In this document: in pieces, positions 15,340 to 23,859 of the stretch
Numbering within the stretch: the stretch's first letter is position 1
How the letters are laid out: each line of letters begins with the position of its first letter
DNA from: an uncultured Prevotella sp.
GTDB taxonomy: Bacteria > Bacteroidota > Bacteroidia > Bacteroidales > Bacteroidaceae
Assembly: GCA_944320105.1 (NCBI GenBank)
Contig: CALUGA010000005.1
Span: 1-64,000 of the forward strand
Direction of reading: 5' to 3'
Length of the DNA stretch: 64,000 bases
The notes under the pieces: generated by a model
What the model saw: only the letters and a program-made list of their open reading frames with translations
What the model was told of the DNA's origin: nothing
Database searches by the model: none
Made by a program: the position numbers and the translations under genes

Positions 15340-16485
15340 ATGGCATCAGTAAAGATTGTGAGAGTGGCCGACAGCAAGGGCCTCGACGACTTCATACAGT
15401 TTCATTACGACTTATACAGGGGCAACCCCTACGACGTGCCTAACCTGCGCTCCGACGAGGTGAACACGCTCAGCAAGGACCGCAACGCAGCATTCGAATT
15501 CTGCGAGGCCGACTACTTCCTGGCCTACAAGGACGGCCGAGTGGCGGGCCGAGTGGCAGCCATCATCAACCGCCGAGCCAACGAGCGGTGGGGGCGCAAG
15601 TGCGTGCGCTTCGGGTGGATTGACTTCGTGGACGACCGCGAGGTGTCGGCAGCCCTGCTCCGGGCCGTGGAGCAGTGGGGCAGGGAGAGGGGCATGGAGG
15701 AGATAGTGGGGCCGCTGGGCTTCACCGACATGGATCCCGAGGGCATGCTCACCATGGGCTTCGACCAGCTCGGCACGCAGGCCACCATCTACAACTACCC
15801 CTACTACCCCGAGCACATGGAGGCCATGGGCGGATGGGTGAAGGACAACGACTACGTGGAGTTCAAGATGTTTGTGCCTGACTCCATCCCGGAGAAGTAT
15901 GCCAAGATTGCCGCCATGGTGGAGAAACGCTACAACCTGCACGTGAAGAAGCTCACGCGCCGCGAGGTGACAAAGGGGGGCTACGGCAGGAGGATATTCG
16001 AGGTGATAAACGAAACCTTCAAGGACCTCTACGGATACTCGGAGCTTACGCCGAGGCAGATAGACCAGTATGTGGCGATGTACCTGCCCATGGCCGACCT
16101 GAGCCTCATAACGCTCGTGGAGGACTGGAACGCCGACCGCAAGCTCGTGGGCGTGGGCATCACCATCCCCTCGCTCTCGCGAGCCTTCCAGAAGTGCCGC
16201 GACGGCCGCCTGCTGCCCTTCGGCTGGTGGCACGTGCTGCGCGCGCTGAAGATGCACAAGACCGAGGGCGTGGACCTGCTCTTGATGGGCGTGCTGCCCG
16301 AGTACCGCATGAAGGGCGCCAACGCCCTGATGTTTGCCGACCTCATACCCCGCTACCAGAAGTACGGTTTCAAGTGGGGCGAGAGCCAGGTGGAGATGGA
16401 GACCAACGAGAACGTGCAGAGCCAGTGGCAGTACCTTGAGAAGGTGAACCACAAGCGCCGCCGCTGCTACCGCAAGGAGCTTTGA
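15340..16485 (+). CDS. GNAT-like acyltransferase-fold protein
   Basis: The 381-residue protein is widely conserved in Bacteroidales. It reads as an acyl-CoA N-acyltransferase fold: an N-terminal part with YFLAYKDGRVAGRVAAIINRR and GWIDFVDDREVSAALL, then EEIVGPLGFTDMDPEGML, and a C-terminal LLMGVLPEYRMKGANALMF segment at the usual acetyl-CoA site. Acceptor and pathway are unknown. There is no signal peptide, so it should be cytosolic. The stop TGA is followed within two bases by a 7-nt AATTAAG array, and parE is next on the same strand. Confidence 0.7.
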   Translation: MASVKIVRVADSKGLDDFIQFHYDLYRGNPYDVPNLRSDEVNTLSKDRNAAFEFCEADYFLAYKDGRVAGRVAAIINRRANERWGRKCVRFGWIDFVDDREVSAALLRAVEQWGRERGMEEIVGPLGFTDMDPEGMLTMGFDQLGTQATIYNYPYYPEHMEAMGGWVKDNDYVEFKMFVPDSIPEKYAKIAAMVEKRYNLHVKKLTRREVTKGGYGRRIFEVINETFKDLYGYSELTPRQIDQYVAMYLPMADLSLITLVEDWNADRKLVGVGITIPSLSRAFQKCRDGRLLPFGWWHVLRALKMHKTEGVDLLLMGVLPEYRMKGANALMFADLIPRYQKYGFKWGESQVEMETNENVQSQWQYLEKVNHKRRRCYRKEL

Positions 16486-16486
16486 G

Positions 16487-16658
16487 AATTAAGAATTAAG
16501 AGTTAAGAATTAAGAAAAGGGCTGCGCGCTCCCACGTGGCAGGGGCGTGGCCCGCATATTCCCAGTACTCTCAGTACTCCCAAAACTCCCAGCCCTCCCA
16601 AAGCTCCCCAAAACTCCCAGCCCTCCCAAAACTCCCAGCCCTCCCAAAGCTCCCAAAA
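16487..16658 (+). repeat. Junction cassette: AATTAAG array, GTGGCAGG core, CTCCCA array
   Basis: Units AATTAAG/AGTTAAG (16487-16517) are followed by a core containing CGTGGCAGGGGCGTGGCCCG and GCATATTC (16532-16562), then about ten 9-nt units (CTCCCAAAA, CTCCCAGCC, CTCCCAAAG) to 16653. An A-rich stretch leads to the parE ATG at 16673. Confidence 0.9.
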
Positions 16659-16672
16659 AAAGAAAAAATCCG

Positions 16673-18646
16673 ATGACCGAAGAAGAAAACATACCCCAGG
16701 GCCAGCAGCCCGTTGAATACACCGACGACAACATACGCCACCTCTCCGACATGGAGCACGTGCGCACCAGGCCCGGAATGTACATTGGCCGCCTGGGCGA
16801 CGGCTCGCTGCCAGAGGACGGCATCTACGTGCTGCTGAAGGAGGTGATAGACAACTCCATCGACGAGTTCAAGATGCACGCAGGCGACCGCATAGAGGTG
16901 GACATCGACGAGAACCTGCGCGTATCGGTGCGCGACTACGGCCGAGGCATACCGCAGGGCAAGCTCATCGAGGCCGTAAGCGTGCTCAACACAGGAGGTA
17001 AGTACGACTCGAAGGCCTTCAAGAAGAGCGTGGGACTCAACGGCGTGGGCGTGAAGGCGGTCAACGCCCTCAGCGCGCGCTTCACCGTAAGTTCTTACCG
17101 CGACGGCAAGGTGCGCACGGCTACATTCGAGCGGGGACAGCTCACCTCCGACAAGACCGAGGACAGCGCCGACGAGAACGGCACGTTCATCTTCTTCGAG
17201 CCAGACCCTACGCTCTTCACCGGATACTCCTTCCACGCCGACATCGTGGAGACAATGCTCCGCAACTACACTTACCTCAACACGGGCCTGGCCATAATGT
17301 ACAACGGCCGCCGCATACTCAGCCGCCACGGGCTGAAGGACCTGCTCAACGACACGATGACCACCGACGGCATCTACCCCATCATCCACCTCACCGGCGA
17401 GGACATCGAGATAGCCTTCACCCACACCAACCAGTATGGCGAGGAGTACCACTCGTTCGTCAACGGGCAGCACACCACACAGGGCGGAACGCACCAGAGC
17501 GCGTTCAAGGAGCACATAGCACGCACCATAAAGGAGTTCTACGGCAAGAACTTTGAATACACCGACATACGCAACGGCCTCGTGGCTGCCATTGCCATCA
17601 ACGTGGAGGAACCCATGTTCGAGAGCCAGACCAAGATAAAGCTCGGATCGCTCACCATGGCGCCGGCAGGCGGGGTGAGCATAAACAAGTACGTGGGCGA
17701 CTTCGTGAAGACAGAGGTGGACAACTACCTGCACAAGCACGCCGACGTGGCCGAGGCCATGCTGCAGAAGATACAGGAGAGCGAGAAGGAGCGCAAGGCC
17801 ATGGCCGGAGTCACCAAGCTGGCACGCGAGAGGGCAAAGAAGGCCAACCTGCACAACCGCAAGCTGCGCGACTGCCGCATACACTTCAGCGACGTGAAGA
17901 ACGACCGCAAGGAGGAAAGCTGCATCTTCATCACTGAGGGCGACTCGGCCAGCGGAAGCATCACCAAGAGCCGCGACGTGAACACGCAGGCTGTGTTCTC
18001 GCTCAGGGGAAAGCCGCTCAACTCGTTCGGGCTTACCAAGAAGGTGGTGTACGAAAACGAGGAGTTCAACCTGCTGCAGGCCGCGCTCGACATTGAGGAC
18101 GGGCTCGACTCGCTGCGATACAACAAGGTGATAGTGGCCACCGATGCCGATGTGGACGGCATGCACATCCGCCTGCTCATCATCACCTTCTTCCTGCAGT
18201 TCTTCCCCGAGCTGATAAAGAAAGGCCACGTATACGTGCTCCAGACGCCGCTCTTCCGTGTGCGCAACCGGCGCACTAAGATTCGCGACAAGGCTGCCGT
18301 GGCCGATGCCGACGCCAAGGCAGCCGACGGCAAGCGCGCCGACTTCATCACCCGCTACTGCTACAGCGACGACGAGCGCCTGCGCGCCATAGCCGAACTC
18401 GGCCCCGACCCCGAGATAACGCGATTCAAGGGTCTTGGCGAAATCTCGCCCGACGAGTTCAAGCACTTCATCGGCCCCGACATGCGCCTCGAACAGGTGA
18501 CGCTCCACAAGACCGACCAGGTGCAGAAGCTCCTCGAATACTACATGGGCAAGAACACTCCCGAACGCCAGAACTTCATCATCGACAACCTCGTAATCGA
18601 GGAGGACAGGCCGGAAGAAAACGAAGAATTAAGAATTAAGAATTAA
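16673..18646 (+). CDS. parE: DNA topoisomerase IV subunit B
   Basis: This 657-residue ATPase subunit of topoisomerase IV is needed for decatenation of daughter chromosomes. The GHKL ATPase domain shows [20 protein letters not shown] (Glu57, Asn61), DYGRGIP and [12 protein letters not shown]. The TOPRIM domain shows TEGDSASGS (Glu422) and DADVDGMH (Asp491, Asp493). The N-terminal [28 protein letters not shown] is ParE-like rather than GyrB-like. The ATG at 16673 is chosen because the upstream in-frame extension is translated array. The last residues, ELRIKN, are encoded by the 7-nt array that follows, so the true C-terminus has drifted into repeat. parC is not in the window. Confidence 0.95.
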   Translation: MTEEENIPQGQQPVEYTDDNIRHLSDMEHVRTRPGMYIGRLGDGSLPEDGIYVLLKEVIDNSIDEFKMHAGDRIEVDIDENLRVSVRDYGRGIPQGKLIEAVSVLNTGGKYDSKAFKKSVGLNGVGVKAVNALSARFTVSSYRDGKVRTATFERGQLTSDKTEDSADENGTFIFFEPDPTLFTGYSFHADIVETMLRNYTYLNTGLAIMYNGRRILSRHGLKDLLNDTMTTDGIYPIIHLTGEDIEIAFTHTNQYGEEYHSFVNGQHTTQGGTHQSAFKEHIARTIKEFYGKNFEYTDIRNGLVAAIAINVEEPMFESQTKIKLGSLTMAPAGGVSINKYVGDFVKTEVDNYLHKHADVAEAMLQKIQESEKERKAMAGVTKLARERAKKANLHNRKLRDCRIHFSDVKNDRKEESCIFITEGDSASGSITKSRDVNTQAVFSLRGKPLNSFGLTKKVVYENEEFNLLQAALDIEDGLDSLRYNKVIVATDADVDGMHIRLLIITFFLQFFPELIKKGHVYVLQTPLFRVRNRRTKIRDKAAVADADAKAADGKRADFITRYCYSDDERLRAIAELGPDPEITRFKGLGEISPDEFKHFIGPDMRLEQVTLHKTDQVQKLLEYYMGKNTPERQNFIIDNLVIEEDRPEENEELRIKN

Positions 18647-18824
18647 GAATTAAGAAAATATGCATAGTGGCAGGGCGTGTCTCGCATATTCCCAGTACTC
18701 CCTCCCCACGGGGGAGGGCCGGGGTGGGGCTTCCCAGTACCCCCTCCCCACGGGGGAGGGCCGGGGTGGGGCTTTCCACAACTCCCTCCCCACGGGGGAG
18801 GGCCGGGGTGGGGCTAAAAGTTAT
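18626..18824 (+). repeat. Junction cassette with three CCTCCCC palindrome units
   Basis: An AATTAAG array (from 18626, overlapping the parE 3' end) leads into ATATGCATAGTGGCAGGGCG...GCATATTCCCAG (18658-18692). Three tandem units of about 42 bp follow, each with CCTCCCCACGGGGGAGGGCC and GGGGTGGGGCTT (18699-18815). The usual 9-nt array is missing here. The ATG follows at 18825. Confidence 0.9.
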
Positions 18825-20399
18825 ATGAAATCACTCTTTGTGGCAGCCGTGGCACTGCTGCTGCCTGTGGCGGCAGCGGCCCAGCTGCGCATCAACATCA
18901 GGCCCGACGGCCCGCTGCGCAAGTTGCAGATTGCCGAGGTGGCCATCAACAGCTTCTACGTCGACAGCGTTGACGAGCGCCGGCTCGTGGAGGACGGCAT
19001 CCGAGGGATGATCGAGAAGCTCGACCCTCACTCCTCTTATTCAACCGCCGAGGAGGTGAAGGCCCTCACAGAGCCGCTCGCCGGCAACTTCGAGGGCATT
19101 GGCGTGCAGTTCAACATGATAGAGGACACGCTCATGGTGATACAGCCAGTGAGCGGGGGACCGTCGGAGAAGGTGGGCATACTCGCCGGCGACCGCATCG
19201 TGTCCGTGAACGACACGGCCATTGCCGGGGTGAAGATGGCGCGCAGCGAGATAATGCGCCGCCTGCGCGGCCCCAAAGGCACCGAGGTGAGGCTCGGGGT
19301 GGTGCGCCGCGGCGTGGCGGGCAGGCTCTCGTTCACCGTGAAGCGCGACAAGATTCCCGTGGAGACCGTCGACGCGGCCTACATCATACGCCCCGGCGTG
19401 GGCTACGTGCGCATAGGCAGCTTCGGCGCCACCACCTACACCGAGTTCTTGGAGGCGCTGGCCAGCCTTGAGGAGCAGGGCATGGAGAGCCTCGTGCTCG
19501 ACCTCCAGGACAACGGCGGGGGATACCTGCAGGCCGCCGTCGACGTGGCTGGGGAGTTCCTGGACAAGGGCGACCTCATCGTATACACCTCGGGGCGCAC
19601 CTCGCCCCGCATCGACTACAAGGCACGCGGCGGAGCACGCTTCCGCAAGGGGCGCGTGGTGGCGCTGGTCAACGAGTACACCGCATCGGCTGCCGAGATA
19701 GTGTCGGGCGCCCTGCAGGACCATGACAGGGCCACCATCGTGGGCCGCCGCTCCTTCGGCAAGGGCCTCGTGCAGCGGCCATTCGACCTGCCCGACGGCT
19801 CCATGATACGCCTCACCGTGGCCCACTACTACACGCCAGCCGGCCGCTGCATACAGAAGCCTTACGTGAAGGGCGAGGCCAAGGACTATGCCATGGACGT
19901 GCTCAACCGCCTGCGCCACGGCGAGCTTACCAACAAGGACAGCATACACTTCGCCGACTCCCTGAGGTGCTTCACCCTGCGCAAGCACCGACCCGTGTAC
20001 GGCGGCGGGGGCATCATGCCCGACGTGTTCGTGCCGCTCGATACCACCGTCTACACGCCGCTCCACAGAGAGCTTTCGGCCAAGGGCATCGTGCTCAACG
20101 CCTACCTGCACTACGTTGACCATAACCGCAAGGCCCTGCTCAAGGCCTACCCCTCGTTCGGCGACTTCAGCAAGGGCTACGCCGTTCCCGCCTCGCTCAC
20201 CGACAGCATCATGGCCGAAGGGCGCCGGCAGGGCATCACGCCCAAGGACTCCGCCGAGCTTGCCCGCACCATGCCATACCTCCGCCTGCAGCTCAAGGCC
20301 CTCGTGGCCCGCGACCTCTGGAGCATGACGGAATACTTCGCCGTGATGAACGAGCAGAACCCCATCGTGATGAAGGCCGTGGCGATACTTGAAAATTAA
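18825..20399 (+). CDS. S41 family C-terminal processing peptidase
   Basis: The 524-residue periplasmic or secreted serine protease belongs to the CtpA/Prc group. A signal peptide (MKSLFVAAVALLLPVAAAA) precedes an N-terminal helical segment, a PDZ domain at about 85-165 (GIGVQFNMIEDTLMVIQPVSGGPSEKVGILAGDRI) and the S41 core. The catalytic pair is Ser288 in TASAAEIV and Lys313 in SFGKGLVQ, 25 residues apart as is usual. The ATG at 18825 is used because the longer in-frame reading is translated palindrome repeat. The stop codon is within the 7-nt array that follows (GAA AAT TAA). Confidence 0.92.
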   Translation: MKSLFVAAVALLLPVAAAAQLRINIRPDGPLRKLQIAEVAINSFYVDSVDERRLVEDGIRGMIEKLDPHSSYSTAEEVKALTEPLAGNFEGIGVQFNMIEDTLMVIQPVSGGPSEKVGILAGDRIVSVNDTAIAGVKMARSEIMRRLRGPKGTEVRLGVVRRGVAGRLSFTVKRDKIPVETVDAAYIIRPGVGYVRIGSFGATTYTEFLEALASLEEQGMESLVLDLQDNGGGYLQAAVDVAGEFLDKGDLIVYTSGRTSPRIDYKARGGARFRKGRVVALVNEYTASAAEIVSGALQDHDRATIVGRRSFGKGLVQRPFDLPDGSMIRLTVAHYYTPAGRCIQKPYVKGEAKDYAMDVLNRLRHGELTNKDSIHFADSLRCFTLRKHRPVYGGGGIMPDVFVPLDTTVYTPLHRELSAKGIVLNAYLHYVDHNRKALLKAYPSFGDFSKGYAVPASLTDSIMAEGRRQGITPKDSAELARTMPYLRLQLKALVARDLWSMTEYFAVMNEQNPIVMKAVAILEN

Positions 20400-20545
20400 A
20401 AGTCAAGAATTAAAAATTAAGAAAACATGCATGGTGGCAGGGCGTGGCCCGCATATTCCCAGTTCTCTCAGAACTCCCAGTTCTCCCATTGCTCCCAGCT
20501 CTCCCAGCCCTCCCAGCCCTCCCAGCCCTCCCATAGCTCCCAGCC
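20393..20545 (+). repeat. Junction cassette: AATTAAG array, GTGGCAGG core, CTCCCA array
   Basis: This has the same order as 16487-16658: a 7-nt array over the stop, CATGCATGGTGGCAGGGCG...GCATATTCCCAG (20425-20461), then about nine 9-nt units (CTCCCAGTT, CTCCCATTG, CTCCCAGCC) to 20540. Confidence 0.9.
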
Positions 20546-20570
20546 ATCAGTTAAATAATTGTAAAATCCG

Positions 20571-20601
20571 GGCGGCGGCGGCAAAGTGCCGCCGCTTTTT
20601 T
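20571..20601 (+). terminator. Intrinsic terminator overlapping the next promoter
   Basis: GCGGCGGC/GCCGCCGC with an AAAGT loop and T6. The hairpin sits just upstream of the -7 box at 20604, where the -33 element of the following gene should be. The rest of 20400-20749 is the array and the leader. Confidence 0.8.
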
Positions 20602-20603
20602 GA

Positions 20604-20611
20604 TAACTTTG
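20604..20611 (+). promoter_or_regulatory. Candidate -7 box TAACTTTG
   Basis: A TAnnTTTG match 138 nt before the start at 20750. Its upstream half is the terminator hairpin at 20571-20601, so the -33 element is replaced by a GC stem. Confidence 0.55.
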
Positions 20612-20749
20612 CCACGGCGTTTGGAGGCCATGCCGCAGCCAAATGCCGCTGAGGTTCAGCGATAACGTCGGCGGCTCCGCAAGGCGCCCGCTTCTTGTGA
20701 ATGGAACATTAAACAAAAACATCAACAAAACAACAAAAACCAAGACATC

Positions 20750-21424
20750 ATGAAGAAACTGTTTACTTTGTGCGCAGCCATCGTCATGGGTTGCATGGCG
20801 GCTTCCGCCCAGACCGACAACACCTTCCAGTTCGTTGACAAGGACGGAAACGTGGTGGCCGACGGCACCACCTGGCATGCATACGAGAAAGAAAATGATA
20901 TTTTTTACGGAACTATAATACCATCGGGGCTTTATGTGAAGAATACCACAAGCGAGACCGCCAATTGCTCCCTTGACTTTCAGGTGACGCAGATTTCCGG
21001 AAGTAGATTCTTGATATGTTACCCCAAGAATTGCACCAGCAATTCCGGTGTGACTGAAGTCATAAGCACCGGCACAGGCGAGCAGCTTGCCAATGAATCA
21101 AAGGACTTGCAGGCAGAGTGGGTGGTGAAGCCTTTTGGGGCTGATGCAGAGACTACTGGCACCTGCACCGTGACGCTGCAGCTCAAGGTGATGCAGCAGA
21201 TTGAAGGCACGTTCCAATATGAAATCAAGGCTTACGGCCCGAAGATAACCGTGGTGTTCCACAACGACGGCACCACCGATGGCATATCCGGCGCTGAGGC
21301 CGCCGGGGGCAAGGAGCCGGTGGCTTACTACTCCGTTGACGGCCGTCGCCTCGGCGTGGCGCAGAAGGGCCTTAACATAGTGAAGTATGCCGATGGCACC
21401 ACGGCCAAGGTGGTGGTGAGGTGA
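20750..21424 (+). CDS. Small secreted protein with T9SS-like tail
   Basis: The 224-residue product has a signal peptide (MKKLFTLCAAIVMGCMAASAQ), a beta-rich body and a C-terminal segment YYSVDGRRLGVAQKGLNIVKY...VVVR that closely matches the tails of the 800 and 4555 gene products. Only this tail and the signal peptide are familiar. The body (about 50-160, YEKENDIFYGTIIPSGLYVKN) is not recognised. That body is encoded by visibly more AT-rich DNA than the two ends, so it may have been swapped in. Surface attachment or release by T9SS is inferred. Confidence 0.75.
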   Translation: MKKLFTLCAAIVMGCMAASAQTDNTFQFVDKDGNVVADGTTWHAYEKENDIFYGTIIPSGLYVKNTTSETANCSLDFQVTQISGSRFLICYPKNCTSNSGVTEVISTGTGEQLANESKDLQAEWVVKPFGADAETTGTCTVTLQLKVMQQIEGTFQYEIKAYGPKITVVFHNDGTTDGISGAEAAGGKEPVAYYSVDGRRLGVAQKGLNIVKYADGTTAKVVVR

Positions 21425-21459
21425 TACGCCGCGCGGCGGCGTTGAGCCAGCCATGAGCG

Positions 21460-21509
21460 TTCCGCCCCGGCTGCCCGCAGAGATGCGGCAGCCGGGGCGG
21501 AATTTTTTT
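21460..21509 (+). terminator. Strong intrinsic terminator
   Basis: A 16-bp perfect stem TTCCGCCCCGGCTGCC/GGCAGCCGGGGCGGAA with an 11-base loop and T7 follows the gene ending at 21424. Confidence 0.93.
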
Positions 21510-21511
21510 AG

Positions 21512-21600
21512 GGAGGGCTGGGAGCGATGGGAGGGCTGGGAGAACTGAGAGGAGTGGGAGCAATGGGAGGGCTGGGAGCAATGGGATTGAGGGTAGGGCA
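21512..21600 (-). repeat. 9-nt CTCCCA array downstream of ybeY
   Basis: About nine units, mostly 9 nt (read on the - strand as CTCCCATTG, CTCCCAGCC, CTCCCACTC), fill the gap between the terminator and the ybeY stop. Confidence 0.85.
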
Positions 21601-21611
21601 GGGGGGAGTGC

Positions 21612-22025
21612 TCAGCCCAGCATGGCCAGGGCGCGGTTTTCGGCGGCCTCCATCTGCTCGCGCTCGCCCGGGCCTTTGTCGTTGATGCCGCATAGGTGGA
21701 GGATGCCGTGTATTATCACTCGGTGCAGCTCGTCAAGGTATTCCTTGCCGAAGAGCTGCGCGTTGGAGCGCACGGTGTCGAGGCTTATCACTATGTCGCC
21801 GTTGATGCGGTCGCCCTCGTCGTAGTCGAAGGTGATGATGTCCGTGTAGTAGTCGTGGCCCAGGTACTCGCGGTTCACCTGGAGCATCTTCTCGTCGTCA
21901 ACGAACATGTAGCCCACCTCGCCCACTCTGCGGCCATACTCTGCGGCCACGGCCTTTATCCACGCCGTGGTTTCGCGCTTCTTTATTGCCGGCATCCTTA
22001 CGCCGTCGGTGCTGTAGGTAATCAT
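21612..22025 (-). CDS. ybeY: Endoribonuclease YbeY, rRNA maturation factor
   Basis: The 137-residue metal-dependent RNase acts in 16S rRNA 3' processing and ribosome quality control. The metal site is HGILHLCGIND (His106, His110). The third ligand position is Asp116 in place of the His of E. coli, as is common in Bacteroidota. VNREYLGHDYYTDIITFDY is the conserved central motif. It lies downstream of coaD on the same strand, separated by a short 9-nt array, so the two are probably co-transcribed. Confidence 0.93.
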   Translation of the reverse strand: MITYSTDGVRMPAIKKRETTAWIKAVAAEYGRRVGEVGYMFVDDEKMLQVNREYLGHDYYTDIITFDYDEGDRINGDIVISLDTVRSNAQLFGKEYLDELHRVIIHGILHLCGINDKGPGEREQMEAAENRALAMLG

Positions 22026-22050
22026 GATGGTTTTTTCTTTAAGATTTTAT

Positions 22051-22105
22051 GGGAGTTATGGGAGTTATGGGAGTGCTGGGAGTTATGGGAGCGCTGGGAG
22101 GAACT
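22051..22105 (-). repeat. 9-nt CTCCCATAA array overlapping the coaD 3' end
   Basis: Units CTCCCAGCG, CTCCCATAA, CTCCCAGCA and CTCCCATAA read on the - strand. The first two supply the last coaD codons (Leu-Pro-Ala-Leu-Pro) and its TAA stop. Confidence 0.85.
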
Positions 22106-22529
22106 CGCTTGCGTCCTTGCCGAAGTGTATCAGCTCGCGCACCATGCTCGACGACACGCTCTCCAGCTGCGGGTCGGCGTAGAGCAGCACGGTGTCGATG
22201 CCGCCTATCTTGCGGTTGATGTCGGCCTGCTCGCGCTCGTACTCAAAGTCCTTGATGCTGCGCACGCCCTTGATGATGAACTGCGCCCCCTCGCGGCGGG
22301 CGAAGTCGATGGTGAGGTCGCTGTAGGCTTTGGCTTCCACGCGCGGCTCCGCGGCGTAGAGGGCCTCGATGCGCCTCAGGCGCACCTCAGCGCTGTACAT
22401 GTACTTCTTGCGCTCGTTGACGCCAACGCCGATGACGATGCGGTCGAAGAGCGGCAGCGCGCGGCGCACTATGGCGTCGTGGCCTGTGGTGAAGGGGTCG
22501 AAGCTGCCCACGAAGATGCCGGTTTTCAT
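22083..22529 (-). CDS. coaD: Phosphopantetheine adenylyltransferase
   Basis: The 148-residue enzyme transfers AMP from ATP to 4'-phosphopantetheine in coenzyme A synthesis. The nucleotidyltransferase signature GSFDPFTTGHDAI is at residues 8-20, and the ISSSxVRE-type motif appears as VSSSMVRELI near residue 130. The start at 22529 is used because the longer reading upstream is array-derived. The C-terminal residues and stop codon come from the 9-nt array, so the original end has been replaced or merged with repeat just after the conserved FLP. Confidence 0.95.
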   Translation of the reverse strand: MKTGIFVGSFDPFTTGHDAIVRRALPLFDRIVIGVGVNERKKYMYSAEVRLRRIEALYAAEPRVEAKAYSDLTIDFARREGAQFIIKGVRSIKDFEYEREQADINRKIGGIDTVLLYADPQLESVSSSMVRELIHFGKDASEFLPALP

Positions 22530-22540
22530 TTTATTGTTCT

Positions 22541-22743
22541 TTGATGGGAGGGCTGGGAGAGCTGGGAGGGCTGGGAGAGCTGGGAGCAATGGGAGGGCTG
22601 GGAGCAATGGGAGAACTGGGAGTTCTGAGAGAACTGGGAATATGCGGGCCACGCCCTGCCCCATGCATATTTTCTTAATTCTTAACTCTTAATTATATCG
22701 CCCTGCCACGATGCGTATTTTCTTAATTCTTAATTCTTGACTT
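22541..22743 (-). repeat. Junction cassette between ruvB and coaD
   Basis: Read on the - strand from the ruvB stop: 7-nt AATTAAG units, a partial core (ACGCATCGTGGCAGGGCG), more 7-nt units, the core ATGCATGGGGCAGGGCGTGG...GCATATTCCCAG, then about eleven 9-nt CTCCCA units ending 13 nt before the coaD ATG. The order and sense match the + strand cassettes at 16487 and 20393. Confidence 0.9.
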
Positions 22744-23781
22744 TTAATTCTCAAAGAGGCTCGGCTGCATTATGTTGCCGGTGTAGGGGTTGCGGCCAAA
22801 GTGGCGGTAGGCCAGTTCGGTGGCCATGCGGCCGCGCGGCGTGCGCTTGATGAAGCCCTCCATGATGAGGAACGGCTCGTACACCTCCTCCACGGTGCCT
22901 GCGTCCTCGCCTATGGCCGTGGCAATGGTGGAAACGCCCACGGGACCGCCCTTGAACTTGTCGATGATGGCCAGCAGAATCTTGTTGTCGGTCTCGTCAA
23001 GCCCGAAGCTGTCGATGTTGAGTGCCGAGAGCGACAGCGTAGTGATGTCGATGTCGATGCGCCCGTTGCCCTTCACCTGTGCGAAGTCGCGCACGCGTCG
23101 CAGCAGCGCGTTGGCTATACGTGGCGTTCCGCGGCTGCGGCGCGCTATCTCCATGGCCGCGTCGTCGTCTATCGGTACATGCAGTATGCCGGCCGAGCGT
23201 TTCAGTATCCTCATGAGCGTCTCTGGTTCGTAGTACTCCAAGTGCAGGTTTATGCCGAAGCGGGCGCGCAGAGGCGCGGTGAGCAGTCCGCTGCGCGTGG
23301 TGGCTCCCACGAGGGTGAAGGGGTTGAGGTCAATCTGTATCGATCGAGCCGACGGCCCCTTGTCTATCATGATGTCGATGCGGTAGTCCTCCATGGCCGA
23401 GTAGAGGTATTCCTCCACCACGGGCGAGAGGCGGTGGATCTCGTCGATGAAGAGCACGTCGTTCCTTTCGAGCGAGGTGAGTATGCCGGCCAGGTCGCCC
23501 GGCTTGTCGAGCACCGGTCCGCTGGTGATCTTGAAGCCCACGCCCAGCTCGTTGGCTATGATGTTGCTCAGCGTGGTCTTGCCCAGTCCGGGCGGGCCGT
23601 GCAGCAGGGTGTGGTCGAGCGGTTCGCCGCGGTACTTGGCCGCCTCCACGAACACTTCGAGGTTCTCCACCACCTTCTTCTGGCCGCTGAAGTCGCCGAA
23701 GCGCAGCGGGCGCAGCGCGTTCTCAAACTCGCGCTCTGCCGCCGACACCCGTTCCTGCCTTATGTCAAAGTCTGCGTCCAT
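22744..23781 (-). CDS. ruvB: Holliday junction branch migration helicase RuvB
   Basis: The 345-residue AAA+ motor works with RuvA and RuvC. Walker A is GPPGLGKTT, Walker B is LFIDEIHRL, sensor 1 is [18 protein letters not shown], and the winged-helix end contains [18 protein letters not shown]. The ATG at 23781 (MDADFDIRQ) is preferred to upstream in-frame codons. The stop codon TAA is the first unit of the AATTAAG array. A -7 box TAAGTTTG lies at 23810-23817. Confidence 0.96.
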   Translation of the reverse strand: MDADFDIRQERVSAAEREFENALRPLRFGDFSGQKKVVENLEVFVEAAKYRGEPLDHTLLHGPPGLGKTTLSNIIANELGVGFKITSGPVLDKPGDLAGILTSLERNDVLFIDEIHRLSPVVEEYLYSAMEDYRIDIMIDKGPSARSIQIDLNPFTLVGATTRSGLLTAPLRARFGINLHLEYYEPETLMRILKRSAGILHVPIDDDAAMEIARRSRGTPRIANALLRRVRDFAQVKGNGRIDIDITTLSLSALNIDSFGLDETDNKILLAIIDKFKGGPVGVSTIATAIGEDAGTVEEVYEPFLIMEGFIKRTPRGRMATELAYRHFGRNPYTGNIMQPSLFEN

Positions 23782-23809
23782 TGTTAAGTTGCGTTGCGTT
23801 ATCAAAGTG

Positions 23810-23817
23810 CAAACTTA
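23810..23817 (-). promoter_or_regulatory. Candidate -7 box TAAGTTTG for ruvB
   Basis: A TAnnTTTG match on the reverse strand, 29 nt before the ruvB start. No good -33 element is visible. Confidence 0.55.
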
Positions 23818-23859
23818 CAAATAAATTCCCACATACGTGCCGTTTTGCTTTCTGAAAAT

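Noticed and set aside
16547-16672. A proline-rich N-terminal extension of ParE
   Set aside because: It is the in-frame translation of the 9-nt CTCCCA array (LPKLPALPK). The conserved protein begins after it.
16571-18508. A 645-codon frame antisense to parE, and similar long frames at 1436-3154, 5641-7371 and 19041-20123
   Set aside because: Same GC-bias effect. The sense strands carry conserved motifs or clear domain architecture.
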